From positions 31,861 to 95,860 of the forward strand of contig JAEUPQ010000002.1 of the NCBI GenBank assembly GCA_016789405.1: a stretch of 64,000 nt of DNA, read 5' to 3'. The stretch comes from Lysobacteraceae bacterium. GTDB taxonomy: Bacteria; Pseudomonadota; Gammaproteobacteria; Xanthomonadales; Xanthomonadaceae. Shown in pieces: positions 1 to 8,707 of this stretch; position 1 is the stretch's first letter, and each line of letters opens with the position of its first letter. Position numbers and translations under genes: made by a program. Under the pieces are notes generated by a model, which saw only the letters and a list, made by a program, of their open reading frames with translations, was not told the DNA's origin and searched no databases.

Positions 1-1281
1 CTGAAGATGGACGACCGGGTGGTCGACCACCTGCCGTGGTTCCAGATGTCCGATCCCTACGTCACGCGCGAAATGCGGATCCGGGACCTGCTGGCCCACC
101 GCAGCGGGCTTGGCCTGGGCGCGGGCGACCTGCTGTTCTGGCCCGGGACCGATTACACCACCGAGGAGGTCGCACGCCGCCTCCGCCACGTGCCACTGAG
201 CGGCTCGTTCCGCGACCGATATGCGTACGACAACATCCTGTACGGGGTCGCACAGCTGGTCATCGAAAAGGCAAGCGGACAGCCCTACGAAGCCTTCCTG
301 CGCACCCGCATCCTGCAGCCGCTGGGGATGCACGAAACCCGCTTCAACAGCGACGCCCTGCAACCGGGCGACAACGTCGCGACCGGCTATGCGCTCGCGG
401 ATGGCAAACGGCTGGAGCCCGCGCCGCGGCTGAGCTGGAACAACGTGTCGGGTGCGGGCGGACTCTACGCCAGCGCCCGCGACATGGGCACGTGGATGCG
501 ACTGCAACTGGCAGGCGGCGCCTACCGGGACGCAGGCGGCAAGGAACAGCGGCTGTTTGCGGAGAAAACGCAGCAGGAGATGTGGTCGATGATCACCCCG
601 ATCCCGGTCGCGCAGCCGTCGGTCCCCGAACTGATGGCGGCGAAACCGAACTTCGTCGGCTATGGCCAGGGCTGGATGCTGTCGGACTACCGCGGGCAGA
701 AGCTGGTGTGGCACACCGGCGGATGGCCCGGACAGGTGTCGCGCCTGACCCTCGTGCCCGAGCGCAAGCTGGGCGTCATGGTGATGACCAGCGCCGAATT
801 GGGTGGCGCTTTCAATGCGATCACCCTGCGCGTGCTCGATGCCTTTCTGGACGCGCCGAAGACCGACTGGAATGCCGCCTTCGGCGCGGCGCTGGCGAAG
901 TCCCGCGCCAAGGGCGACGACTCCTGGGCAAAGCACCAGGCGGCACGCGCCAAGGGATCGAAGCCGGCCCTGCCCCTTTCCGGCTATGCCGCGACCTACC
1001 GAGACCCGTGGTACGGCGACATCTCGATCGCCCAGGAGAGCGGCAAGCTGCGCATGCGTTTCTCGCGCACGAAATCGCTGACGGGTTCGCTGGAGCACTG
1101 GCACCACGACACGTTCATCGTGCGCTGGGACGAGCGCTGGCTGAACGCGGACGCGTTCGTGACCTTCGCACTCACGCCGGACGGCAAGGTGCGCGAGGCA
1201 CGCATGGAAGCGATATCGCCGAACACCGACTTCAGCTTCGATTTCCAGGACCTGGTGCTGACGCCCGCCCCGGCGAAATAA
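1..1281 (+). CDS. Serine hydrolase, beta-lactamase/esterase family (5' end outside window)
   Basis: Penicillin-binding-protein-like serine hydrolase (class C beta-lactamase fold). The reading frame is open from base 1, so the gene starts upstream and its SxxK nucleophile motif is not in the window. Visible family landmarks are the Tyr-x-Asn element (RYAYDNILYG), a conserved SGAGGLYAS stretch and the His-Thr-Gly motif (WHTGGWPG) that replaces KTG. The last ~100 residues look like the DUF3471 beta domain that often follows this fold (SGYAATYRDPWYGDI). Such proteins are usually secreted or periplasmic esterases/peptidases. The substrate cannot be predicted. It converges with the DUF885 gene across a REP-like inverted repeat. 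Confidence 0.85.
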   Translation: MKMDDRVVDHLPWFQMSDPYVTREMRIRDLLAHRSGLGLGAGDLLFWPGTDYTTEEVARRLRHVPLSGSFRDRYAYDNILYGVAQLVIEKASGQPYEAFLRTRILQPLGMHETRFNSDALQPGDNVATGYALADGKRLEPAPRLSWNNVSGAGGLYASARDMGTWMRLQLAGGAYRDAGGKEQRLFAEKTQQEMWSMITPIPVAQPSVPELMAAKPNFVGYGQGWMLSDYRGQKLVWHTGGWPGQVSRLTLVPERKLGVMVMTSAELGGAFNAITLRVLDAFLDAPKTDWNAAFGAALAKSRAKGDDSWAKHQAARAKGSKPALPLSGYAATYRDPWYGDISIAQESGKLRMRFSRTKSLTGSLEHWHHDTFIVRWDERWLNADAFVTFALTPDGKVREARMEAISPNTDFSFDFQDLVLTPAPAK

Positions 1282-1310
1282 TGACGCGACTCTTAATGAC
1301 GCGGCTCTTG

Positions 1311-1371
1311 TAGAGCGGAGCTCGCTCCGCTCCACTTTCGAGGCAGATGCAGCGGAGCAAGCTCCGCTCTA
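1311..1371. repeat. REP-like inverted repeat doublet between convergent genes
   Basis: Perfect 11-bp outer arms (TAGAGCGGAGC at 1311-1321 and its complement at 1361-1371) enclose two further GCGGAG/CTCCGC hairpins. The structure lies 30 bp past the serine hydrolase stop and 24 bp past the stop of the convergent DUF885 gene. It can therefore act as a bidirectional terminator or mRNA 3' stabiliser. The core differs from the GTGGGC-type REPs at 30.4-31.6 kb, so at least two REP families are present. Confidence 0.7.
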
Positions 1372-1394
1372 CGAAGACATGAAGCGGCAGATCA

Positions 1395-3155
1395 TCAGCG
1401 ACGCACGGCGATCCATGCGTCGATGTGCTTCTCCAGCGTGTCCAGCGGCACGGAACCGGTCTCAAGCACGGCATCGTTGAAGTCGCGGACGTCGAACCTG
1501 TCGCCCAGCGCTGTCTTTGCGCGGGCACGGAGTTCGGAGATCTTGATCTGGCCGATCTTGTAGGCCAGCGCCTGGCCGGGCGTGCCGATGTAGCGGTCGA
1601 TCTCGTTGACGATATCGAGCTCGGCCTTCGGTGCGTTGTCCTTGAAATAAGCGATCGCGCGCTCGCGGCTCCAGCCCTTGGCATGCATGCCGGTATCCAC
1701 GACCAGACGCACCGCGCGCCACATCTCGTAGGCCAGCTGGCCCATGCGGTCGTACGGGTCGTCGTAGAGGCCCATGTCGTAGCCGAGCTGCTCGGCGTAC
1801 AGGCCCCAGCCTTCGCCATAGGCAACGAAATACGCGGTGCGGCGGAACATCGGCGCGTCGGGCAGCTCCAGCCCGCGCGCGAACTGGAAGTGGTGGCCGG
1901 GCACGGCCTCGTGCAGGGACAGCGGCATCATTTCCCAGGTCGGACGGGACTCCGGCTTGTACAGGTTGACGTAGTAATAGCCGGCCCGGCTGCCGTCGCT
2001 GGCGCCCTGCTGGTAATAGGCCGTGGTGGTGTCCGGCGCGATGTTGTCCGGGATCGGTCGCACGCCGTAAGGCTGCCGCGGGATGGTGCGGAACACCTTC
2101 ACCAGCTCAGGATCGATCCGCTTGGAGATGGCCAGATAGGCGGTCAACAGGTCCCCGGGCGTCTTGTGGAAATACTTCGGATCGGTGCGGAGGTGCTCGA
2201 AGAACGCGGACAGATCGCCCTGGAAACCGACCTCGACACGGATCTTCTCCATTTCGCCACGGATGCGCGCCACTTCCTTCAGGCCGATCTCGTGGATCCG
2301 GTCCGCGGACAGCCGCGTCGTGGTGTAGTCGGCGGCGAGGAAGTCGTAGTACGCGCGACCATCGGGCAAATCGCTCACCGCGATGCCACTGCGCGTCTTC
2401 GGCAGGTACTGGTCGTTGAAATAGGCCTGCAGGGTGCGATAGGCCGGCACGAGGCGCTGCGCGATCACTTCGCGCGCCTCGGCTTGAAGCGCTGCGCGGT
2501 CGGCTTCGGGGACGCCGGCCGGGAATTTCAGGAAGGGCCGGTAGAACGGACTCTTCGACGGATCGTCGACGACCTGCGCCGCGATCTGCCCGGGAACGCG
2601 CTGCATCAGCACCTTCGGTGGCACCTTGCCGGCCTTCACGCCTTCCTTCATGAGGACGATGATCTGGTCGATCGCGACCGGCAGCGCGCGCATCCGCGCG
2701 AGCCAGTTCCGGTAATCGCGCGTGTCGGCGAACGGCAGGCCTTCGGCGAGTCCATCGGCCGTCTGGATGCCGCCCTGGTGGCCGATCGGCTGCAGGTATT
2801 CGCGGAAGCGCTGGCGTTCGACGCGGTTCTGCTGCAGCCAGAGGAAGGTGTCGTAGTTGAGCTGATCCGCGGGGCTGAGCTTGGCGCGATCGAACTGCCT
2901 GATCCGTTCGAGCGCCTCGCGATCCGCGCGTGCGCTGGCCTCGATGGAGGACAGGCTGAAATCCGTCCAGCGGTCGTCGAAGCGACGATCGCCCTGGATC
3001 GACGCCCCTTCCGGCCCCTCGCGCAGGCCGCGCTCCCATTCCTCGGCGAAGAAGGCATGCAGGCGACGGCCCTCGCTGTCGTCCTGCGCGGCAGCCGGCA
3101 CACCATGAAGCATGGTGAAACCAAGCGCGAATGCTGTGATCGTGGCACGGAACAT
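1395..3155 (-). CDS. DUF885 domain-containing secreted metallopeptidase-like protein
   Basis: Predicted 586-residue exported protein of the DUF885 family, usually regarded as zinc-dependent peptidases. An N-terminal signal peptide (FALGFTMLHGVPAAAQ, cut near residue 23) precedes the mature chain. The family hallmark HEAVPGHH sits at about residues 415-422, followed by YGEGWGLYAE at about 446-455, which supplies the likely third zinc ligand. The start was chosen at the ATG preceded by GGGGAGGAGAA. Longer in-frame starts upstream lack a signal peptide at their N-terminus. It is divergent from the diguanylate cyclase gene (92 bp between starts). Peptide substrate unknown. Confidence 0.88.
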   Translation of the reverse strand: MFRATITAFALGFTMLHGVPAAAQDDSEGRRLHAFFAEEWERGLREGPEGASIQGDRRFDDRWTDFSLSSIEASARADREALERIRQFDRAKLSPADQLNYDTFLWLQQNRVERQRFREYLQPIGHQGGIQTADGLAEGLPFADTRDYRNWLARMRALPVAIDQIIVLMKEGVKAGKVPPKVLMQRVPGQIAAQVVDDPSKSPFYRPFLKFPAGVPEADRAALQAEAREVIAQRLVPAYRTLQAYFNDQYLPKTRSGIAVSDLPDGRAYYDFLAADYTTTRLSADRIHEIGLKEVARIRGEMEKIRVEVGFQGDLSAFFEHLRTDPKYFHKTPGDLLTAYLAISKRIDPELVKVFRTIPRQPYGVRPIPDNIAPDTTTAYYQQGASDGSRAGYYYVNLYKPESRPTWEMMPLSLHEAVPGHHFQFARGLELPDAPMFRRTAYFVAYGEGWGLYAEQLGYDMGLYDDPYDRMGQLAYEMWRAVRLVVDTGMHAKGWSRERAIAYFKDNAPKAELDIVNEIDRYIGTPGQALAYKIGQIKISELRARAKTALGDRFDVRDFNDAVLETGSVPLDTLEKHIDAWIAVRR

Positions 3156-3246
3156 GGCGTTCTCCTCCCCTGGTGGCCCGAGTATAGTGCCGGCTCCGGG
3201 CGCAACACCCTGCCGCCAGTCACGCCTCCCCCAGCGCCGACCCGCG

Positions 3247-4302
3247 ATGATCAAACCCGATCGACCTTCCACCGAAGACGCACGACTCGCTGCCCTGCGC
3301 AGCTACGCGATCCTCGATACCGCCCCCGAAGACGCTTTCGACGACTTGGTTCGCATTGCTTCAGCGATCTGTGGCGTGCCGATGGCAAGCGTCAGCCTCA
3401 TCGACCAGGACCGCCAGTGGTTCAAGGCGAGGCTTGGCATCGAGGGCGACGAGTCCGATCGAGACTCCGCGTTCTGCGCGCACGCGATCCTTTCGCCTGA
3501 AGTCATGGTCGTGCCGGATGCGCTGCAGGACGTGCGCTTCCACGACAACCCGCTGGTGCAGGGCAATCCGAACATCCGCTTCTACGCCGGCGCACCGTTG
3601 GTCGATGCCGACGGGCACGCGCTGGGCACGCTCTGCGTCCTGGACAACCGGCCCAACGTCTTGGGCGATCATCAACTCGAGGCGCTGCGCGCGCTGTCGC
3701 GGCAGGTCTCGAAGCTGCTGGAGCTCAGGCGCGTCAGTCGCGCGCTGAACGTCCAGTTGGAAGACCGCGCCTGGTACGAATCCCAGTTGCATGCCTACCA
3801 GGAGCACCTCGAGTCGCTCAACGCGGATCTCGCCGAACAGACCCGGACCGACCCCCTGACGGGCCTGCCGAATCGCCGTGCGTTCGCTGCAGCGCTGGAA
3901 GACGCACTTGGCAGGGGCAAGGCCTGCAGTGTCGCGATGCTCGACATCGACCATTTCAAGACGGTCAACGATACCCATGGCCATGCCGTCGGCGACCAGG
4001 TCCTCGTGCAGGTTGCGAACCTGTTGCGCGCCGTCGCGGGTGGCCACGGCATGATCGCGCGTCACGGCGGGGAGGAATTCGCCTGGCTGCTGCCGGACGC
4101 GACACCTGGCCAGGCGGAACTGTCCTGCGGACACCTGTGCCAGACCGTGCGCCTGGCGTCGATGGCGCTGCCGGTGACGATCAGTATCGGGCTGGCTCAC
4201 GGCCGGCCAGGCGAGGACGGGGCTGCGTTGCTGGCGCGCGCGGACTCTGCCCTCTACTCGGCCAAGCGCAATGGCCGTGACCGCGTGGATGTCGCGGCCT
4301 GA
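3247..4302 (+). CDS. Diguanylate cyclase with GAF sensor domain
   Basis: 351-residue cytosolic signalling protein that makes cyclic di-GMP from two GTP. A GAF domain covers roughly residues 15-150 (start of the fold at ARLAALRSYAILDTAPE). A short helical linker leads to a GGDEF domain at about 190-350. The active-site motif is GGEEF at 274-278, a functional variant. No RxxD inhibitory site precedes it at the usual spacing, so product inhibition at that site is not expected. The first ATG of the frame (3112) lies inside the divergent gene's leader; the ATG at 3247 starts the conserved GAF sequence. GAF ligand unknown. Confidence 0.88.
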   Translation: MIKPDRPSTEDARLAALRSYAILDTAPEDAFDDLVRIASAICGVPMASVSLIDQDRQWFKARLGIEGDESDRDSAFCAHAILSPEVMVVPDALQDVRFHDNPLVQGNPNIRFYAGAPLVDADGHALGTLCVLDNRPNVLGDHQLEALRALSRQVSKLLELRRVSRALNVQLEDRAWYESQLHAYQEHLESLNADLAEQTRTDPLTGLPNRRAFAAALEDALGRGKACSVAMLDIDHFKTVNDTHGHAVGDQVLVQVANLLRAVAGGHGMIARHGGEEFAWLLPDATPGQAELSCGHLCQTVRLASMALPVTISIGLAHGRPGEDGAALLARADSALYSAKRNGRDRVDVAA

Positions 4303-4319
4303 AATCGCCGACCCGCGGG

Positions 4320-4661
4320 TCAGGCGGCCTTGTCGGCGTCCGTGGTGAAGCTGGAGCCGCAGCCGCATTCCCCGGCGACATTCGGGTTGCGGAACAGGAA
4401 CTGTTCGTTCAGCCCCTGCTTGTGGAAGTCGATCTCGGTGCCGTCCACCATCGGCAGGCTGTCCGCGTCGACGAAGATCCGCACCCCGCCGAACTCGCTG
4501 ACCACGTCGCCGGGACGCTCATCGCGCGCCAGGTCGACCACGTAGCTCCAGCCGGAGCAGCCGGTGCGCTTGACGCCGAAACGCAGGCCGAGGGCGCCGG
4601 GCGTGCCGGCGAGGAAGCCCTGGACACGTTCGAGGGCGGCGGGAGCGAGGGAGATGGTCAT
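4320..4661 (-). CDS. A-type iron-sulfur cluster carrier (IscA/ErpA/SufA family)
   Basis: 113-residue HesB/IscA-family protein that receives Fe-S clusters from the assembly scaffold and passes them to apo-enzymes. The three cluster-binding cysteines are in place: Cys35 (GCSGW) and the C-terminal Cys99-Gly-Cys101. The isoform (IscA, ErpA or SufA) cannot be settled by eye; the stand-alone location away from isc or suf genes is compatible with ErpA. It is divergent from asnS, leaving about 80 bp for both promoters, and converges with the diguanylate cyclase gene. Confidence 0.9.
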   Translation of the reverse strand: MTISLAPAALERVQGFLAGTPGALGLRFGVKRTGCSGWSYVVDLARDERPGDVVSEFGGVRIFVDADSLPMVDGTEIDFHKQGLNEQFLFRNPNVAGECGCGSSFTTDADKAA

Positions 4662-4740
4662 GGGCGAGATTCTAACCGGACTCGTCGAGTAAACTTGCGG
4701 GCTCGACTGATATCGGCGCGTTGGCGCGGGAATTCAAGGC

Positions 4741-6144
4741 ATGGGAATCCAAAGCGTGAAGAGCGTGAAGCAGGGACTGGCCGGTGAAGGCGCCGGCGGC
4801 GAAATCACGGTCAAGGGCTGGGTCCGTACCCGCCGCGACTCCACGGCACTGAGCTTCGTCCAGGTCAGCGACGGCTCCTGCTTCGCGCCGATCCAGGTGG
4901 TCGCGACCGACGCCCTCCCCAATTACGAGTCCGAAGTCAAACGCCTGTCCGCCGGCTGCGCCGTGATCGCCACCGGCACGCTGGTGCCGTCGCAGGGCAA
5001 GGGCCAGAGCTTCGAGATCCAGGCGAGCGCCGTCGAAGTGGTCGGCTGGGTCGACGATCCGGAGACCTACCCCATCCAGCCCAAGCAGCACACGATGGAG
5101 TTCCTGCGCGAGGTCGCCCATCTGCGCCCGCGCACCAACCTGTTCGGCGCGGTCACCCGCATCCGCCACTGCCTGGCCCAGGCGATCCATCGCTTCTTCC
5201 ACGAAGACGGTTTCTACTGGGTCAACACGCCGATCATCTCGACCTCGGACGCCGAAGGCGCGGGCCAGATGTTCCGCATTTCCACCCTCGACATGATGAA
5301 CCTGCCGCGCACGGCGGACGGCGGCATCGACTTCTCGAAGGATTTCTTCGGAAAGGAGACCTTCCTGACCGTCTCCGGCCAGCTGAACGTCGAGGGCTAC
5401 TGCCTGGCGCTGAGCAAGGTCTACACCTTCGGCCCGACCTTCCGCGCCGAGAACAGCAACACCAGCCGCCACCTCGCCGAATTCTGGATGATCGAGCCGG
5501 AGATCGCGTTCGCGGACCTGAACGACGACGCGGCCCTGGCCGAGCGTTTCCTGAAGTACCTGTTCCGCGCGGTGCTGACCGAGCGCGCCGACGACATGGC
5601 CTTCATCGCCGAGCGCGTGCAGAAGGACGCGATCACGCGCCTCGAGAACTTCATCAATGCGCCGTTCGAGCGCATCGACTACACCGAGGCGGTGCGGCTG
5701 CTGCAGGAGAGCAAGCACAAGTTCGACTTCCCGGTCGAATGGGGCCTGGACCTGCAGACCGAGCACGAGCGCTGGCTGACCGAGGTCCACGTCGGCCGTC
5801 CGGTCGTGGTCATGAACTATCCGGAGCACTTCAAGGCCTTCTACATGCGCCTGAACGACGACGGCAAGACCGTCGCGGCGATGGACGTGCTGGCGCCGGG
5901 CATCGGCGAGATCATCGGCGGTTCGCAGCGCGAGGAACGCCTCGACGTGCTCGACGCGCGCATCGCGCAGTTCGGCCTCGACCCGGCGCACTACCAGTGG
6001 TATCGCGACTTCCGCCGCTACGGCACGGTGCCGCACGCCGGGTTCGGCCTGGGCTTCGAGCGCCTGGTGGTCTACGTCTGCGGCCTGGCGAACATCCGCG
6101 ACGCCATCCCGTTCCCGCGCGCGCCGGGTTCGGCGGAGTTCTGA
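4741..6144 (+). CDS. asnS: Asparaginyl-tRNA synthetase
   Basis: Class IIb aminoacyl-tRNA synthetase charging tRNA-Asn, 467 residues, normal length for bacterial AsnRS. The N-terminal OB-fold anticodon-binding domain (about 15-110, [11 protein letters not shown]) is followed by the catalytic core. Motif 2 reads [20 protein letters not shown] and motif 3 [10 protein letters not shown]. The asparagine-specific pattern [15 protein letters not shown] links the two domains. An intact housekeeping gene. Confidence 0.97.
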   Translation: MGIQSVKSVKQGLAGEGAGGEITVKGWVRTRRDSTALSFVQVSDGSCFAPIQVVATDALPNYESEVKRLSAGCAVIATGTLVPSQGKGQSFEIQASAVEVVGWVDDPETYPIQPKQHTMEFLREVAHLRPRTNLFGAVTRIRHCLAQAIHRFFHEDGFYWVNTPIISTSDAEGAGQMFRISTLDMMNLPRTADGGIDFSKDFFGKETFLTVSGQLNVEGYCLALSKVYTFGPTFRAENSNTSRHLAEFWMIEPEIAFADLNDDAALAERFLKYLFRAVLTERADDMAFIAERVQKDAITRLENFINAPFERIDYTEAVRLLQESKHKFDFPVEWGLDLQTEHERWLTEVHVGRPVVVMNYPEHFKAFYMRLNDDGKTVAAMDVLAPGIGEIIGGSQREERLDVLDARIAQFGLDPAHYQWYRDFRRYGTVPHAGFGLGFERLVVYVCGLANIRDAIPFPRAPGSAEF

Positions 6145-6157
6145 CGAGCCACCTGCG

Positions 6158-6556
6158 ATGAACGAATTCTCCGGCGACATCCAGATCGATGGCGACTGCG
6201 TGGTGATGTACCGGCCCACCGGGCCGAACGAACTCGCACTCGTCGAAGCCAGCGGCTTCAGCCGCTGGCCGCCGCGCCTGCCCGAACAGCCGATCTTCTA
6301 TCCGGTGACCAACGAACGCTATGCGTTCGAGATCGCCACGCGATGGAACATCAAGGACAGCGGCGTCGGCTACGTCACGCGATTCCGTGTGCGCAAGGCA
6401 TTCGTCGATCGCTACGCGATCCAGAAGGTCGGTGGCGCGCACCACACCGAATGGTGGGTGCCGGCGGAGGAACTCGATGCGCTGAACGACGAGATCGTCG
6501 GCCTGATCGAGGTGATCGGCGAATACCGCCACGACCCGGAAGCCACAGCAGCATGA
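6158..6556 (+). CDS. Conserved hypothetical protein ('ADP-ribosylation/crystallin J1'-type annotation)
   Basis: 132-residue cytosolic protein. It matches a small proteobacterial family often labelled ADP-ribosylation/crystallin J1, recognised by MYRPTGPNELALVEASGF, PPRLPEQPIFYPV and the WVPAEELDALNDEIVG ending. That label carries no proven activity. No catalytic motif can be pointed to. It is the first of three genes joined by ATGA overlaps, starting 13 bp after asnS, so it may be co-transcribed with asnS. Confidence 0.75.
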   Translation: MNEFSGDIQIDGDCVVMYRPTGPNELALVEASGFSRWPPRLPEQPIFYPVTNERYAFEIATRWNIKDSGVGYVTRFRVRKAFVDRYAIQKVGGAHHTEWWVPAEELDALNDEIVGLIEVIGEYRHDPEATAA

Positions 6557-6858
6557 TCCTGTTCTTTGCACTCGTCTGCCTGTCGCTGGCCATCGCGGGT
6601 TTCTGCGCGCTGGTGATCTTCTGGCCACTCACCCTGGTGCACCTGCGCGACCGTCACCCCGAGCTGCACGCGCGACTCGGCGATTTCGCTTTCGCCAAAC
6701 CTTCGGCGCTGTGGTGGCTGCTCCGCGGTGGCTATCGCGAGGCTCCGGACCCTGGTCTAAGCGGCTTGGCGACACCCGCGCGCGTGTCGTTGAGCGTGAT
6801 CCTGCTCGGCCTGTTCGCGGCCGGCATCCTGTGGCTCTGGGCGGAGGCCTTCGCATGA
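6553..6858 (+). CDS. Small membrane protein, unknown function
   Basis: 101-residue protein with two strongly hydrophobic helices, one at the N-terminus (ILFFALVCLSLAIAGFCALV) and one at the C-terminus (VSLSVILLGLFAAGILWLW), joined by a polar segment of about 45 residues. Its ATG overlaps the preceding stop (ATGA), and its own stop overlaps the next ATG, so translation of the three genes is probably coupled. No family recognised. Confidence 0.7.
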   Translation: MILFFALVCLSLAIAGFCALVIFWPLTLVHLRDRHPELHARLGDFAFAKPSALWWLLRGGYREAPDPGLSGLATPARVSLSVILLGLFAAGILWLWAEAFA

Positions 6859-7184
6859 GCGTTTCCAATGAGATCCCGCTGGACGAGGGCCGCATCGAGT
6901 GGTGGCTGGCCAGCCTCGGCCGCACGATCGTCTGGGCGCGTCTGCGCGTGCTTGAAGCCGGCACCGCCGAGGTCTTCGACAGCGACGGCAACATCCTGGC
7001 CTACGACAGCGAGGACAGCGCCCGTGCTGCGCTGATGGACGCCGAATTCGTGTCGTACGACGGACTGGACGAAGACGACGCGCTGGAACGTGGCTTCTCG
7101 CTCGGCGAGGTCTCGCCACCGCAGGGCGACGACGACGCCTCGCTGCGCGCACGGATGGTGCAATCGCTCGGCGCGCGCGCCTGA
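6855..7184 (+). CDS. Acidic hypothetical protein
   Basis: 109-residue soluble protein rich in Asp and Glu, with no transmembrane segment or signal peptide. It starts with an ATGA overlap on the small membrane protein. The patterns EWWLASLGRTIVWARLRVLE and FDSDGNILAYDSEDSARAAL suggest a compact alpha/beta fold. No function is assigned. The conserved coupling suggests it works with its two upstream neighbours. Confidence 0.65.
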   Translation: MSVSNEIPLDEGRIEWWLASLGRTIVWARLRVLEAGTAEVFDSDGNILAYDSEDSARAALMDAEFVSYDGLDEDDALERGFSLGEVSPPQGDDDASLRARMVQSLGARA

Positions 7185-7230
7185 GCGACGCGCTGGCGCG
7201 ATCCGCACCCACGACTGAAGGGATTCGATC

Positions 7231-7863
7231 ATGTACCAACCTCGCGCCTTCGTCGAAACCGACCTGACCGCCCTGGATGCGCTGATCGAGGCGCATCCCT
7301 TCATCACCCTGGTCAGTACGGGCGATGACGGCGCTCCCTTCGTGAGCCACTTGCCGGTGCTGTATCGCCGCGACGGCGACGACGTGCTGATCGAAGGCCA
7401 CTGGGCACGCCCCAACCCGCAGGCGATGCATACCGGACGGATGCTGATGATCGTCCACGGTCCGAATGCCTACGTGTCGCCCGGCTGGTATCCCGACAAG
7501 ACGGACGCCGCTCGCGTTCCGACCTGGAACTACGCGGTGGCCCACCTGCAGGGCGTGCTGGACACGTTCGAGGACGACGCGGCGCTGGCCGATCTGGTCG
7601 ACCGGTTGAGCCGCCGGTTCGAACCCACGGTCGGCAACGACTGGCGATTCGAACCCGAACAGGACACCCACCGCCGGCAGTTGCGCGGCATCGTCGGCTT
7701 CCGCTTCAGGCCGATCCGCATCGACCTGAAATTCAAGCTCAGCCAGAACCACCCGCCGGCGAATCGCCGCGCGGTCATCGACGCCATGTCCGCTCGCGAC
7801 GATCGCGATGCGCAGGCGATCGCCCGACTCATGCGCGCCCGCGAGCCGGGCGACACCGACTGA
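7231..7863 (+). CDS. FMN-binding protein, PaiB/negative transcriptional regulator family
   Basis: 210-residue protein of the PaiB family (split-barrel flavin-binding fold). It begins MYQPRAFVETDL and carries SHLPVLY, GHWARPNPQ, VPTWNYAVAHLQG and KLSQNHPPANR, all typical of this family. PaiB was described in Bacillus as a regulator of sporulation and protease genes, but most homologues are probably flavin oxidoreductases or oxygen/heme-utilisation-like proteins. A regulatory role here is only by name. It precedes the SDR gene by 13 bp and may share its transcript. Confidence 0.85.
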   Translation: MYQPRAFVETDLTALDALIEAHPFITLVSTGDDGAPFVSHLPVLYRRDGDDVLIEGHWARPNPQAMHTGRMLMIVHGPNAYVSPGWYPDKTDAARVPTWNYAVAHLQGVLDTFEDDAALADLVDRLSRRFEPTVGNDWRFEPEQDTHRRQLRGIVGFRFRPIRIDLKFKLSQNHPPANRRAVIDAMSARDDRDAQAIARLMRAREPGDTD

Positions 7864-7876
7864 CGGACACCCAACG

Positions 7877-8662
7877 ATGGACCTGAACCTGACCGGCAAG
7901 CACGCACTGGTCTGCGGCGCCTCCGAAGGCATCGGCCGTGCCGCGGCCCACGAACTGGCGCTGCTCGGTGCCGATGTCACCGTGCTGTCGCGGAGCGCCG
8001 GCAAGCTGCAGTCCGTCGTGGACGCCCTTCCTCGCACAGGCACACAGCGCCACGGCTTCGCGGCCGCCGACGCCGGCGACACCGATGGCCTGCGTGCTGC
8101 AGTGCAGGCGCTGGCAACGGATCGCCCGGTCCACATCCTGGTGAACAACACCGCGGGCCCGCCCGGTGGCGCCGCGCATGCGGCCGCCGAGGACGCCTTC
8201 GTCGACACCTTCCGCAAGCACCTGCTCGCCAACCACGCACTGGTGCAGGCCGTGTTGCCGGGCATGCGCGCCGCCGGCTGGGGCCGCATCGTCAACGTGA
8301 TCTCGACCTCGGTCTACGAGCCGATCCCGAACCTCGGCGTGTCCAACACCATCCGTGGTGCCGTGGCGAGCTGGGCCAAGACGCTCTCGCGCGAACTCGG
8401 CGGCGACGGCATCACCGTCAACAACGTGCTGCCGGGCTACACCCGCACCGGCCGCCTCGACCAGATCCTGCACGATCGCGCCGCCGCCAGCGGCAAGAGC
8501 GAGGACGACGTCGCCGCTGGCATGCGCCAGACCGTGCCCGCCGGTCGATTCGCGCTGCCGGAGGAGATCGCCGCTGCCATCGCCTTCCTCTGTTCGCCCG
8601 CTGCCGCTTACATCAACGGCGTCAGCCTGGCGGTGGACGGCGGACGGATGCAGTCGATCTGA
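7877..8662 (+). CDS. SDR-family oxidoreductase with an atypical active site
   Basis: 261-residue Rossmann-fold protein resembling 3-oxoacyl-ACP reductase. The nucleotide-binding motif is GASEGIG at 14-20, and NNTAGPPGG replaces the usual NNAG. Where SDRs carry the catalytic Tyr-xxx-Lys, this protein reads NLGVSNTIRGAV, so both residues are absent. This matches a known 'BKR-like' SDR subgroup with imperfect motifs. The C-terminal SPAAAYINGVSLAVDGG is a standard SDR ending. It may bind NAD(P) but reductase chemistry is doubtful. The start is the ATG directly before the Rossmann strand. Confidence 0.85.
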   Translation: MDLNLTGKHALVCGASEGIGRAAAHELALLGADVTVLSRSAGKLQSVVDALPRTGTQRHGFAAADAGDTDGLRAAVQALATDRPVHILVNNTAGPPGGAAHAAAEDAFVDTFRKHLLANHALVQAVLPGMRAAGWGRIVNVISTSVYEPIPNLGVSNTIRGAVASWAKTLSRELGGDGITVNNVLPGYTRTGRLDQILHDRAAASGKSEDDVAAGMRQTVPAGRFALPEEIAAAIAFLCSPAAAYINGVSLAVDGGRMQSI

Positions 8663-8707
8663 TGCCGCCGACCTGATGTCGACCTGCATGTTCTCCGGCG
8701 CGACGAG

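Noticed and set aside
1425..3500. Open reading frame of 691 codons on the plus strand
   Set aside because: Antisense to the DUF885 gene; the HEAVPGHH protein and its Shine-Dalgarno are on the minus strand.
4672..6219. Open reading frame of 515 codons on the minus strand
   Set aside because: Antisense to asnS; composition typical of a reversed high-GC coding frame.
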